Assembly (NCBI GenBank): GCA_035316325.1
Contig: DATHJB010000229.1
Span: 1-49,134 of the forward strand
Direction of reading: 5' to 3'
DNA: 49,134 nt
Source of the DNA: Acidimicrobiales bacterium
GTDB lineage: Bacteria; Actinomycetota; Acidimicrobiia; Acidimicrobiales; VFJN01
This document shows, piece after piece, positions 25,028 to 32,367 of this stretch (the stretch's first letter is position 1; the number at the start of each line of letters is the position of its first letter). The translations under genes were made by a program, and so were the position numbers. The notes below the pieces were generated by a model. The model did no database searches, was not told where the DNA came from, and worked only from the letters and a program-made list of their open reading frames with translations.

Positions 25028-26068
25028 CTACGCCGCCCGCGAGGCCGCCGACGTGAGGACCTCGAGCGCCCGGTCGACGTCGGCGTCGTCGTTGTGGAGG
25101 TGGCACGACAAGCGCAGCCGCCCGGCCCGGACCGAGGCGATGACGCCGGCCGCCTGCAGCCGCTCGGCCACCGACAGCGGCTGGTCGACGGCGAGGATCG
25201 CAGAGGGCCCCGGCGGTAGTCCCAGGCCGGCCCGCAGCCGGTCGGCCAGGCGGACGTCGTGGGCGTGGATCACGTCGATCCCCACGTCGGTCAGCAGCTC
25301 CAGCGCCAGCGCCTGCCCCAGCCACGCCGCCCACGCGGGCGACACGTCGAAGCGCCGGGCGTCCGGCGCCAGCCGCAGTGGGCCGCCGTAGCACGACTCC
25401 CACGGCGAGTCACCGGCGAACCAGCCCGCCGCCGTCGGTCGCAGCAGTCCGAGCGCCTCCTCGGTCCCGGTCAGGAACGCCGTGCCCCGCGACGCCAGCA
25501 GCCACTTGTAGCCGCCGCACACCAGCCAGTCGGCGTCGTGACACCCCTCGAGCGGCAGCCAGCCGGCGGCCTGGGTGGCGTCGAGCAGCACCCGCGCCCC
25601 GACCGAGTGGGCGGCGTCGAGCAGCCGCCGGGGGTCGGTCACCGCCCCGTCCGCCGACTGCACCACCGAGGTGGCCACCAGGTCGACCCCGGGCTCGACC
25701 GAGTCGATCAGCCGGTCGAGCGGCACCAGCCGCACGTCGAGGTCACCGCGGGCCAGGAAGGGCCACAGGACCGACGTGAACTCGCCCTCGGGGGCCAGCA
25801 CCGTGGTCCGGGGAGGGACTGCGGTGGCGACGAGGCCCACGAGCTGCGACACCTGCCCGCCGACGGCCACCCGCCCGGCCGGCACGCCCACCAGGCGGCC
25901 GAACAGCTCGCGGGACCGGGCGATGGCGGCGTCGACCTCGTAGGGGTCGAACCGGCCCTCGAGCCGGGCCTGCTCGGCGGCGATGGTCCGCTCGGCGACG
26001 ACCCGGGGTGCGAGGCCGTAGGTGGCGGTGTTGAGGTAGGTGGTGGCAGGGGCGAACAGGGATCTCAC
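25028..26068 (-). CDS. Class V PLP-dependent aminotransferase
   Basis: This is a 346-residue fold type I PLP enzyme of the NifS/isopenicillin-epimerase/kynureninase group. YLNTATYGLAP at the N-terminus, DATQAAGWLPLE (the cofactor Asp), CGGYKWLLASRGTAFL (Schiff-base Lys) and WAAWLGQALALEL are typical of the group. The frame opens at 26131, but GTG 26068 aligns with the start of the domain, so I prefer it. It is shorter than cysteine desulfurases and lacks their active-site Cys loop, so epimerase or lyase chemistry is more likely. It is divergent from a LysR gene with a palindrome between them, which suggests LysR control. Confidence 0.85.
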   Translation of the reverse strand: MRSLFAPATTYLNTATYGLAPRVVAERTIAAEQARLEGRFDPYEVDAAIARSRELFGRLVGVPAGRVAVGGQVSQLVGLVATAVPPRTTVLAPEGEFTSVLWPFLARGDLDVRLVPLDRLIDSVEPGVDLVATSVVQSADGAVTDPRRLLDAAHSVGARVLLDATQAAGWLPLEGCHDADWLVCGGYKWLLASRGTAFLTGTEEALGLLRPTAAGWFAGDSPWESCYGGPLRLAPDARRFDVSPAWAAWLGQALALELLTDVGIDVIHAHDVRLADRLRAGLGLPPGPSAILAVDQPLSVAERLQAAGVIASVRAGRLRLSCHLHNDDADVDRALEVLTSAASRAA

Positions 26069-26126
26069 GTCGTCCAGCGTGCAGCCGGAAGGACCACAAG
26101 ACAAGACCTGGATGTTCTTGGCATCC

Positions 26127-26158
26127 CCCAAAGAACCTTTGGGTCACCGCGCTATCGT
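26127..26158 (+). promoter_or_regulatory. LysR-gene promoter with palindrome
   Basis: CCCAAAG-AAC-CTTTGGG (26127-26143) has perfect 7-bp arms. TATCGT (26153-26158) lies eight bases before ATG of lysR, as in the other leaderless starts. The palindrome would overlap the -35 region of lysR and the upstream region of the divergent aminotransferase, the usual place for LysR binding. Confidence 0.6.
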
Positions 26159-26166
26159 CCATCACC

Positions 26167-27066
26167 ATGATCGGCACCAACCGGCTGCGGGTGCTCCAGC
26201 AGGTGGCCCGCACGGGCTCGCTGGCGGGCGCGGCCCGGGAGCTCTCGTACACGCAGCCGGCGGTGGCCCACCACGTCGCCGAGCTGGAGCGGGAGATGGG
26301 CACGCCGCTGGTGGTGCGCCACGGCCGCGGCGTGCGGCTCACCGAGGCGGGCCGGGCGCTGGCCGCCCACGCCGACGCCGTGCTGTCGCGCCTCGCCGCC
26401 GCCCAGGAGGAGGTCGCCGCCATCGCCGGGCTGCGGGCCGGGCGGGTGCGGGTCGCCGCCTACCCCACCGCGGCGGCGACGCTCGTGCCCCGGGGCCTGG
26501 CCGCCCTCCGCCAGGAGTTCCCCCAGGTGGAGGCCTCGCTCCTAGAGCTGGAGCCGCCAGAGGCCCTGGCTGCGCTGCGGGCCGGCGACGTCGACCTGGC
26601 GATCACCTTCCGCTACACCGAGTCGAACCCCGAGCCCGAGCGGGATCTCGTGGCCACCTCCCTGGGCGACGACCCGATCGACGTCGTCGTGCCCGCCGGA
26701 CATCGGGCTGCGGGCCGCAAGCGCCACCGCCTCCGGGACCTGGCCGAGGAGACGTGGGTCGCCGGCTGCGACCGCTGCCGCGCCCACCTCGTCGACACCT
26801 GCGAACGGGCCGGCTTCACCCCCGCCATCGCGTTCACCACCGACGACTTCGTCACCCAGCAGGCCCTCGTCGCCGCCGGGCTGGCGGTGGCCGCCATGCC
26901 CCGGTCGACGCTCGGCGCCCACGCCGACCCGGGTCTGCGGGCGGCCCCGTGCCCCGAGCTGCGCCGGCGTCGGATGGAGGTGGTGGTGGCGGGCGACCCC
27001 ATCCCTCCCGCCGTCGCCGCCCTGCGCGACCGGCTGCGACGGATCGGCGTCGACGACGACGGGTAG
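26167..27066 (+). CDS. LysR-family transcriptional regulator
   Basis: This 299-residue protein has the N-terminal winged HTH (residues 1-62; TGSLAGAARELSYTQPAVAH is the helix-turn-helix) and a periplasmic-binding-type effector domain (about 90-290; VRVAAYPTAAATLVP, DLAITFRYTES, FVTQQALVAAGLAVAAMP). It carries a CDRC pair at about 200 that is not usual for the family. It is divergent from the class V aminotransferase, its probable target. The effector is unknown. Confidence 0.93.
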   Translation: MIGTNRLRVLQQVARTGSLAGAARELSYTQPAVAHHVAELEREMGTPLVVRHGRGVRLTEAGRALAAHADAVLSRLAAAQEEVAAIAGLRAGRVRVAAYPTAAATLVPRGLAALRQEFPQVEASLLELEPPEALAALRAGDVDLAITFRYTESNPEPERDLVATSLGDDPIDVVVPAGHRAAGRKRHRLRDLAEETWVAGCDRCRAHLVDTCERAGFTPAIAFTTDDFVTQQALVAAGLAVAAMPRSTLGAHADPGLRAAPCPELRRRRMEVVVAGDPIPPAVAALRDRLRRIGVDDDG

Positions 27067-27100
27067 ACGTGTCGTACACCCGAACGATGGGAGCTCTGCC

Positions 27101-27277
27101 ATGGGACAAGGCGACGCTGACGAGCTGAAGGGCCGGGCGAAGGAAGCCCTCGGCGACCTGACGGACGACGAGGGCCTCGAGCGCGAGGGCAAGGTCGACC
27201 GGGCCACCGGCGGCATCAAGGAGAAGATCGGCGATCTCGTCGACAAGGTGCGCGACCTCGTCCAGCGCCGGTCGTAG
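27101..27277 (+). CDS. CsbD-family stress-response protein
   Basis: This 58-residue protein begins MGQGDADELKGRAKEALGDL and continues with LEREGKVDRATGGIKEKIGD, the repeated K-G-x-x-K-E-x-x-G-x-L pattern of CsbD proteins. It is hydrophilic, helical and without Cys. CsbD proteins accumulate under general stress, but their molecular function is unknown. A GGGAG at 27090-27094, seven bases before ATG 27101, supports the start. It lies 34 bases after lysR and is followed by a hairpin at 27319-27342. Confidence 0.88.
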   Translation: MGQGDADELKGRAKEALGDLTDDEGLEREGKVDRATGGIKEKIGDLVDKVRDLVQRRS

Positions 27278-27318
27278 CGACCTGACGCAAACGTCACCCA
27301 AGCCGGCAGGGTCGTCCG

Positions 27319-27342
27319 ACGACTACGGTGGGCGGTAGTCGT
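27319..27342 (+). terminator. Hairpin after csbD-like gene
   Basis: ACGACTAC (27319-27326) and GTAGTCGT (27335-27342) are perfectly complementary 8-bp arms with an 8-base loop. No T-run follows. It may end the csbD transcript or begin the leader of the cupin gene. Confidence 0.5.
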
Positions 27343-27399
27343 AGGGATCGCAGAACGGCGACCGACGCACGGGGGAGTACACGAGTGGTCGGCCGTTCA

Positions 27400-27459
27400 G
27401 CGGGCCGCTTGCTGCCGGGGGCCAGCGGCCCGCCTTCGCTCGTTCACCCCCGGAGGAGG
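27400..27459 (+). promoter_or_regulatory. Structured leader with possible pseudoknot over the ribosome-binding site
   Basis: GCGGGCCGCT (27400-27409) pairs perfectly with AGCGGCCCGC (27424-27433). The 14-base loop contains CCGGGGG (27415-27421), which can pair with CCCCCGG (27447-27453), whose last two bases are the first bases of the Shine-Dalgarno GGAGGAGG (27452-27459). Folding would partly hide the ribosome-binding site of the cupin gene. Regulation by this fold is inference. Confidence 0.5.
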
Positions 27460-27465
27460 GCCGCT

Positions 27466-27954
27466 GTGACCACGACCGAGACGACCGACACCGCCCCGAC
27501 CGCCATCCACCGCGGCGAGAAGGAGCTCCCGTTCGTCGACCTCGGCGACGGCTCCACCCTGCAGCTCCTGCGGGTCGACCTGGCCAACGGCGTCTGGGTG
27601 ATCCGCAACCAGTTCGTCCCCGGCACCACCGTCGCCACCCACAAGCACACCGGACACGTCGACGCCTTCACCCAGTCGGGCGCGTGGCACTACCTGGAGA
27701 GCCCCGAGGCGGTGAACGTGGCGGGGTCGTACCTCTACGAGCCGGCCGGGTCGGTGCACACGCTGCACGTCCCCGAAGCCAACACCGAGCCCACCGACGT
27801 CTGGTTCACCATCCACGGCGCCAACCTCAACCTCGACGCAGACGGCAACGTCGAGATGGTCATCGACGCCCACCTGATCCTGCCCTTCTACCAGGCCATG
27901 TGCGCCGCCCAGCACGGCATCGACGACCCGCCCGTCGTGGTCATCCGGTCCTGA
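27466..27954 (+). CDS. Cupin protein, 2,4'-dihydroxyacetophenone-dioxygenase-like
   Basis: This 162-residue single-domain cupin carries QFVPGTTVATHKHTGHVDAF (metal His pair), then YLYEPAGSVHTLHVPE (third His) and VWFTIHGANLNLDADGNVE. This matches the 2,4'-dihydroxyacetophenone dioxygenase family, non-heme iron enzymes that cleave a C-C bond beside a ketone. The exact substrate here is unknown. GTG 27466 has a strong GGAGGAGG six bases upstream; the longer frame from 27328 runs through structured leader and is unlikely to be coding. It stands alone, convergent with the dapC-amidase operon. Confidence 0.85.
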   Translation: MTTTETTDTAPTAIHRGEKELPFVDLGDGSTLQLLRVDLANGVWVIRNQFVPGTTVATHKHTGHVDAFTQSGAWHYLESPEAVNVAGSYLYEPAGSVHTLHVPEANTEPTDVWFTIHGANLNLDADGNVEMVIDAHLILPFYQAMCAAQHGIDDPPVVVIRS

Positions 27955-27959
27955 CCCAC

Positions 27960-28010
27960 CGAAACCTCGACACAGCTGGCGCCCTGGCGACCACTCCTGT
28001 CGAGGTTTCG
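27960..28010. repeat. 51-bp palindromic repeat, copy B
   Basis: Arms CGAAACCTCGACAC and CTGTCGAGGTTTCG (13 of 14 complementary) flank a 23-base core with GGCGCCCTGGCGACC. It lies between the convergent ends of the cupin and DapC-like genes, six bases after one stop and five from the other. Core identity to copy A is 17 of 23. Confidence 0.85.
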
Positions 28011-28015
28011 GTCGG

Positions 28016-29185
28016 TCAGGTGAGCCCCGCCAGGCGCTCGGCGGCCTCGGTGAGCACCTCGAGGCGCTTGCAGAAGGCGAAGCGCACGAGGTGCCGGCCC
28101 CGCTCCTGGTCGGCGTAGAACACCTGGTTGGGCACGGCGACCACCCCGCAGCGCTCCGGCAGCGCGCGGCAGAACGCCATGCCGTCGTCACTGCCCAGCG
28201 GGCGGATGTCGGCGGTCACGAAGTAGGTGCCGCCCGGCGGGTGGACGGTGAACCCGGCCTCCCGGAGGCCCGCGCACAGCACGTCGCGCTTGGCCTGGAG
28301 GTCGGCGGCGAGGCCCGCGAAGGCGGCGTCGTCGAGGCCTAGGCCGGTGACGACCGCATGCTGGAACGGCGCCGCGTTCACGTAGGTGAGGAACTGCTTG
28401 GCCGTCCGCACCGCGGCCACCAGCTCGGGTCGGCCGCACGCCCAGCCCACCTTCCAGCCGGTGAACGAGAACGTCTTCCCGGCCGACGAGATCGTGAGCG
28501 TGCGCTCGGCCATCCCCGGCAGCGTGGCCAGCGGGCGGTGGACGCGGCCGTCGAACGTGATGTGCTCGTACACCTCGTCGGTGACGGCGATCAGGTCGTG
28601 GGTGACGCAGAGGCGGGCGATCGCCGCCAGCTCGTCGTCGGTGAACACCTTGCCGGTGGGGTTGTGGGGCGAGTTGAGCAGCAGCAGCCGGGTGCGGGGG
28701 GTGACCGCGGCGGCCAGGGCGTCGACGTCGACGGGGTAGTCGGGCGGCTCGAGCGTGACCACCCGCAGGCGGGCGCCGGCCATGTTCGCCCCGGCGTCGT
28801 AGGCGTCGTAGGTGGGCTCGAAGGTGAGCACCTCGTCGCCGGTCTCGCACAGGGCCAGGAACGTCGCCGCCAGGGCCTCGGTGGCGCCGGCGGTGATCAG
28901 CACCTCGCTCTCGGGGTCGACGTCGATGCCCCAGAACCGCTTCTGGTGCTGGGCGACGGCGGTGCGCAGCTCGGGGATGCCGGGGCCGGGCGGGTACTGG
29001 TTGTGCCCGGCGCGGATGGCGGCGATCGCGGCCTCGGACACCTCGGCGGGGCCGTCGTAGTCGGGGAAGCCCTGCCCCAGGTTGATCGACCCGGTGCGGG
29101 CGGCCAGCGCCGACATCTCGGCGAAGATCGTGGTGCCGAAGCCCTGCAGGCGCGACGAGAGGTACGGGAGCCGTCGTGACGTCAT
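28016..29185 (-). CDS. dapC: Class I/II PLP aminotransferase, DapC-like
   Basis: This 389-residue fold type I aminotransferase begins with LQGFGTTIFAEMSALAARTG and INLGQGFPDYDGP, strongly recalling the mycobacterial N-succinyldiaminopimelate aminotransferase DapC and related methionine/kynurenine aminotransferases. Other landmarks are NQYPPGPGIPELR, SPHNPTGKVF, VTDEVYEHITFDG, SSAGKTFSFTGWKVGW (PLP Lys) and a C-terminal RFAFCK (substrate Arg). It may act in lysine/diaminopimelate synthesis or amino-acid salvage. Its ATG overlaps the amidase stop as ATGA, so it is the second gene of a two-gene operon. Confidence 0.88.
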   Translation of the reverse strand: MTSRRLPYLSSRLQGFGTTIFAEMSALAARTGSINLGQGFPDYDGPAEVSEAAIAAIRAGHNQYPPGPGIPELRTAVAQHQKRFWGIDVDPESEVLITAGATEALAATFLALCETGDEVLTFEPTYDAYDAGANMAGARLRVVTLEPPDYPVDVDALAAAVTPRTRLLLLNSPHNPTGKVFTDDELAAIARLCVTHDLIAVTDEVYEHITFDGRVHRPLATLPGMAERTLTISSAGKTFSFTGWKVGWACGRPELVAAVRTAKQFLTYVNAAPFQHAVVTGLGLDDAAFAGLAADLQAKRDVLCAGLREAGFTVHPPGGTYFVTADIRPLGSDDGMAFCRALPERCGVVAVPNQVFYADQERGRHLVRFAFCKRLEVLTEAAERLAGLT

Positions 29186-30375
29186 GGCTCCGAGGTTGCC
29201 AGCTCTTCGACCGCGGCGGCCACGGCCAGGGTCCGGGAGTCGGTGGCCGCGAGCACCTGGAGGCCGACGGGCAGCGTCCCCGACGGGACCGGCACGCTGG
29301 CCGCCGGCGTCCCGACGACGTTCGCGAGCCGGGTGTTGCTCACCAGGACGGCCGGGAGCGTCGGCTCGGCGCGGGCAGCGTCGATCGTGGGGGCGAGCAC
29401 CGGCACCGTGGGGCCGACGACGGCGTCGACACCGTCGAGCACCACCGCCACCTCGGACCTCAGCGCCTCGGCTTCGGTGAGCGCGGCGCGGTGGGCCTCG
29501 GCGGTGACGTCGGCACCGAGCCGCAGACGGGCGAGCACGTCGGCGCCCAGCTCGTCCGGGTGGTCCTCCCACAGGGCCCGGTGGAGGGCGGCGGCCTCGG
29601 CGAACATGATCGCCGTCGTCGCCTCCTGCACCCGCTCCCGACCGGGCCAGGTCACGTCGACCAGCTCCCAGCCGGCGTCGCTCAACGCCGCGAGGACCCG
29701 GTCGACGGCGGCGGCGATCGGCGTATCGGCCACCGCCAGCGCCGTCCGGTCGACGCCCAGGCGGCCCGGGGTGGCCGACCGGCTGTGGTCGCCGGTGAGG
29801 GCGTGGTGGCCGGCGGTGACGGCGGCGACGGTCGGGCCCAGCAGCCCGACGTGGTCGAGGGTCGTCGACAGGGCCAGCACACCGTCGGTGGGGTAGCGCC
29901 CGTAGGTCGGCTTGAAGCCGACGACGCCGCACAGCGCCGCCGGGATCCGGATGGAGCCGCCGGTGTCGGTGCCGATCGCCAGGTCGCAGCTGCCGTCGGC
30001 CACGGCGACCGCGGAGCCCGAGCTCGACCCGCCGGGGATCCGGGTCGGGTCGTGGGGGTTGGGTGAGAAGCCCACCTGGTCGTTGATCCCGCTGACCCCG
30101 AAGGCGATCTCGTGCAGCCCGACGATGCCGGACACCTCGGCCCCGGCGGCCCGGAGGCGGGCGACGATCGCCGCGTCCCGGGGCTCGGGTGGCGCGTCGG
30201 CCCGGGCCCGGGTGCCCGCCCGCAACGGCGACCCGGCCACCGCCACCAGGTCCTTCACCGCCAGGCGCACTCCGTCGAGCCGCCCGGCCCGCGCCGGGAA
30301 GAGGGGTGCCGGCGACCCGGCGGTCACGGCCACGTCGGGCGGCGGATTGATCGACAGCTCCTCCAGCGATCGCAC
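29182..30375 (-). CDS. Amidase-signature hydrolase
   Basis: This 397-residue amidase-signature enzyme has the full Ser-cisSer-Lys triad: Lys in RLAVKDLVAVAG, cis-Ser in GGSSSGSAVAVADG and nucleophile Ser in GTDTGGSIRIPAA. It hydrolyses an amide, but the substrate cannot be named. GTG 30375 is preceded by TAGGTT at 30382-30387 with a six-base gap, so the operon mRNA is probably leaderless. It overlaps the DapC-like gene (ATGA). Pairing of an amidase with an aminotransferase hints at stepwise use of an amide or N-acyl amino acid. This is inference. Confidence 0.92.
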   Translation of the reverse strand: MRSLEELSINPPPDVAVTAGSPAPLFPARAGRLDGVRLAVKDLVAVAGSPLRAGTRARADAPPEPRDAAIVARLRAAGAEVSGIVGLHEIAFGVSGINDQVGFSPNPHDPTRIPGGSSSGSAVAVADGSCDLAIGTDTGGSIRIPAALCGVVGFKPTYGRYPTDGVLALSTTLDHVGLLGPTVAAVTAGHHALTGDHSRSATPGRLGVDRTALAVADTPIAAAVDRVLAALSDAGWELVDVTWPGRERVQEATTAIMFAEAAALHRALWEDHPDELGADVLARLRLGADVTAEAHRAALTEAEALRSEVAVVLDGVDAVVGPTVPVLAPTIDAARAEPTLPAVLVSNTRLANVVGTPAASVPVPSGTLPVGLQVLAATDSRTLAVAAAVEELATSEP

Positions 30376-30390
30376 CGCGGCAACCTACAA

Positions 30391-30495
30391 CCCGAGTCCT
30401 CTGTGGTCGCCAAACCGGGCCCGAGTTGGTTGTTGTGGTACGGAGACCGATCACAAACGACTCAAGAGTCCGTGAGCGACCACAAAAGACTCGGG
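30391..30495. repeat. 105-bp imperfect palindrome between divergent amidase and carboxylase genes
   Basis: The ends CCCGAGTCCTCTGTGGTCGC (30391-30410) and GCGACCACAAAAGACTCGGG (30476-30495) are complementary at 18 of 20 positions. Inside lies the perfect GACTCAAGAGTC and a second, weaker pairing of GAGTTGGTTGTTGTGGT with ACCGATCACAAACGACTC. The whole divergent intergenic region is taken up by this structure, which ends three bases from the amidase -10 box. It could be a small mobile element remnant or an operator array. Confidence 0.7.
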
Positions 30496-30515
30496 TGCGG
30501 CTAGAACCGTGCGGC

Positions 30516-32318
30516 ATGGGAGAGGTGCGCGCACATGTGCAGGGGACCGTGGTGCGGGTGCCGGCGGTGCCGGGCAGCGCCGTGCGGGCGGACAGCGCCG
30601 TCGTGGTGATCGAGTCGATGAAGATGGAGTACGTCGTCGAGGCGGGGCTCGCCGGCACGGTCGACCGGGTCGACGTGGCCGACGGCGACGCCGTGAAGGT
30701 CGGCGACCTGCTCGCCACCGTCGCTCCCGGCGACCACACCGCGCCGGCCGCCGCCGACGCGACCGGCGCCACCGACGCCGAGCGGGCTGGCCTCGCCGAG
30801 GTCGTCGAGCGGCACCGCCTCGGCCTCGACACCGCCCGCCCCGACGCCGTGGCCAAGCGTCGCCGCACCGGGCAGCGGACCGCCCGCGAGAACCTGGACG
30901 ACCTGGTCGACCCCGGCAGCTTCGTCGAGTACGGGCCGCTGGCGATCGCCGCCCAGCGTCGCCGCCGCGAGCTGCAGGACCTCGTCGAGCGCACGCCGGC
31001 CGACGGGCTGGTGGCCGGGGTCGGCACCGTCGACGGCCGCCCGACCGCCGTCCTGTCGTACGACTACACGGTGCTGGCCGGCACCCAGGGCTTCCAGAAC
31101 CACCGCAAGAAGGACCGCCTGTTCGACGTCATCGAGCGCCAGCGCCTGCCGGTGGTGTTCCTCGCCGAGGGCGGCGGCGGCCGGCCCGGCGACACCGACG
31201 CCCCCGGCGTGTCCGGCCTCGACTGCCTGGCGTTCGCCCTCTGGGGTGGCCTCAGCGGGCTGGTGCCGCTGGTCGGCATCGCGTCGGGTCGCTGCTTCGC
31301 CGGCAACGCCGCCATCCTCGGTTGCTGCGACGTGGTGATCGCCACCGAGGGCACCAACATCGGCATGGGCGGCCCGGCGATGGTGGAGGGCGGCGGCCTG
31401 GGCGTGTTCGCCCCCGAGGACATCGGCCCCATGGAGGTGCAGGTGCCCAACGGCGTGGTCGACGTGGCGGTGGCCGACGAGGCCGAGGCCGTCCGGGTGG
31501 CCAGGCGTTACCTGTCGTACTTCTCCGGCGACGTGCAGGCCGAGTGGTCCCGAGCCCCCCAGCAGGACCTGCGCGCCGTCATCCCCGAGAACCGCCGTCA
31601 GACCTACGACGTGCGGACCGTGGTCGAGACGTTGGCCGACACCGGCTCGGTGCTGGAGCTGCGCCGCCACTTCGGCCTCGGCATGGTGACGGCGCTGGCC
31701 CGGGTGGAGGGCCGGCCGCTGGGCATCGTCGCCAACAACCCGCTGCACCTGGCCGGCGCCATCGACGCCGACGGTGCCGACAAGGCCGCCCGGTTCCTCC
31801 AGCTCTGCGACGCCTACGACCTGCCGGTGCTGTTCCTGTGCGACACGCCCGGGATCATGGTCGGCCCCGACGCCGAGCGGACCGCCCTCGTGCGCCACGT
31901 CAGCCGCCTGTTCGTGGTCGGCGCCAGCATCACGGTCCCGTTCGGCACGATCATCCTGCGCAAGGGCTACGGCCTCGGTGCCCAGACGATGGCGGGCGGG
32001 AGCTTCAAGTCGCCGCTGTTCTGCGTCGCCTGGCCGACCGGCGAGTTCGGCGGCATGGGCCTCGAGGGCGCCGTGCGGCTCGGCTTCCGCAAGGAGCTGG
32101 CCGCGATCGCCGACGAGGCCGAGCGGGAGCAGGCGTTCGAGCGGATGGTCGCCGGCGCCTACGAGCACGGGAAGGCGGTCAACGTGGCGTCGCACTTCGA
32201 GATCGACGACGTGATCGACCCGGCCGACAGCCGCCGTTGGATCGCCACGACGTTCGCCGCCGCGCCCCCGCCGCCGCCCCGCACCGGCAAGAAGCGCCCC
32301 TGCATCGACACCTGGTGA
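30516..32318 (+). CDS. Biotin carboxyl carrier-carboxyltransferase fusion (acyl-CoA carboxylase subunit)
   Basis: This 600-residue protein fuses two activities. Residues 1-70 are a biotinyl domain with ESMKMEYVV (biotinylated Lys36). Residues about 100-590 are an acyl-CoA carboxyltransferase with paired beta/alpha halves: FVEYGPLAIAAQRRRRELQD, SYDYTVLAGTQGFQNHRKKD, GLGVFAPEDIGP, NNPLHLAGAIDADGADKAAR, LPVLFLCDTPGIMVG, KGYGLGAQTMAGG and WPTGEFGGMGLEGAV. It would carry CO2 on biotin and transfer it to an acyl-CoA, but no biotin carboxylase gene is nearby, so it must borrow that subunit. The start is ATG 30516; TAGAAC eight bases upstream is a weak -10. Confidence 0.92.
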   Translation: MGEVRAHVQGTVVRVPAVPGSAVRADSAVVVIESMKMEYVVEAGLAGTVDRVDVADGDAVKVGDLLATVAPGDHTAPAAADATGATDAERAGLAEVVERHRLGLDTARPDAVAKRRRTGQRTARENLDDLVDPGSFVEYGPLAIAAQRRRRELQDLVERTPADGLVAGVGTVDGRPTAVLSYDYTVLAGTQGFQNHRKKDRLFDVIERQRLPVVFLAEGGGGRPGDTDAPGVSGLDCLAFALWGGLSGLVPLVGIASGRCFAGNAAILGCCDVVIATEGTNIGMGGPAMVEGGGLGVFAPEDIGPMEVQVPNGVVDVAVADEAEAVRVARRYLSYFSGDVQAEWSRAPQQDLRAVIPENRRQTYDVRTVVETLADTGSVLELRRHFGLGMVTALARVEGRPLGIVANNPLHLAGAIDADGADKAARFLQLCDAYDLPVLFLCDTPGIMVGPDAERTALVRHVSRLFVVGASITVPFGTIILRKGYGLGAQTMAGGSFKSPLFCVAWPTGEFGGMGLEGAVRLGFRKELAAIADEAEREQAFERMVAGAYEHGKAVNVASHFEIDDVIDPADSRRWIATTFAAAPPPPPRTGKKRPCIDTW

Positions 32319-32367
32319 CTGGCTGATCCACCACTGTGTGTGGTTCGGGGACTACGTTGCGGCCGTC

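Noticed and set aside
27328..27465. Use of the upstream ATG at 27328 as the start of the cupin protein.
   Set aside because: The added residues do not match the family, the DNA there folds into strong hairpins, and GGAGGAGG lies at the right spacing before GTG 27466.
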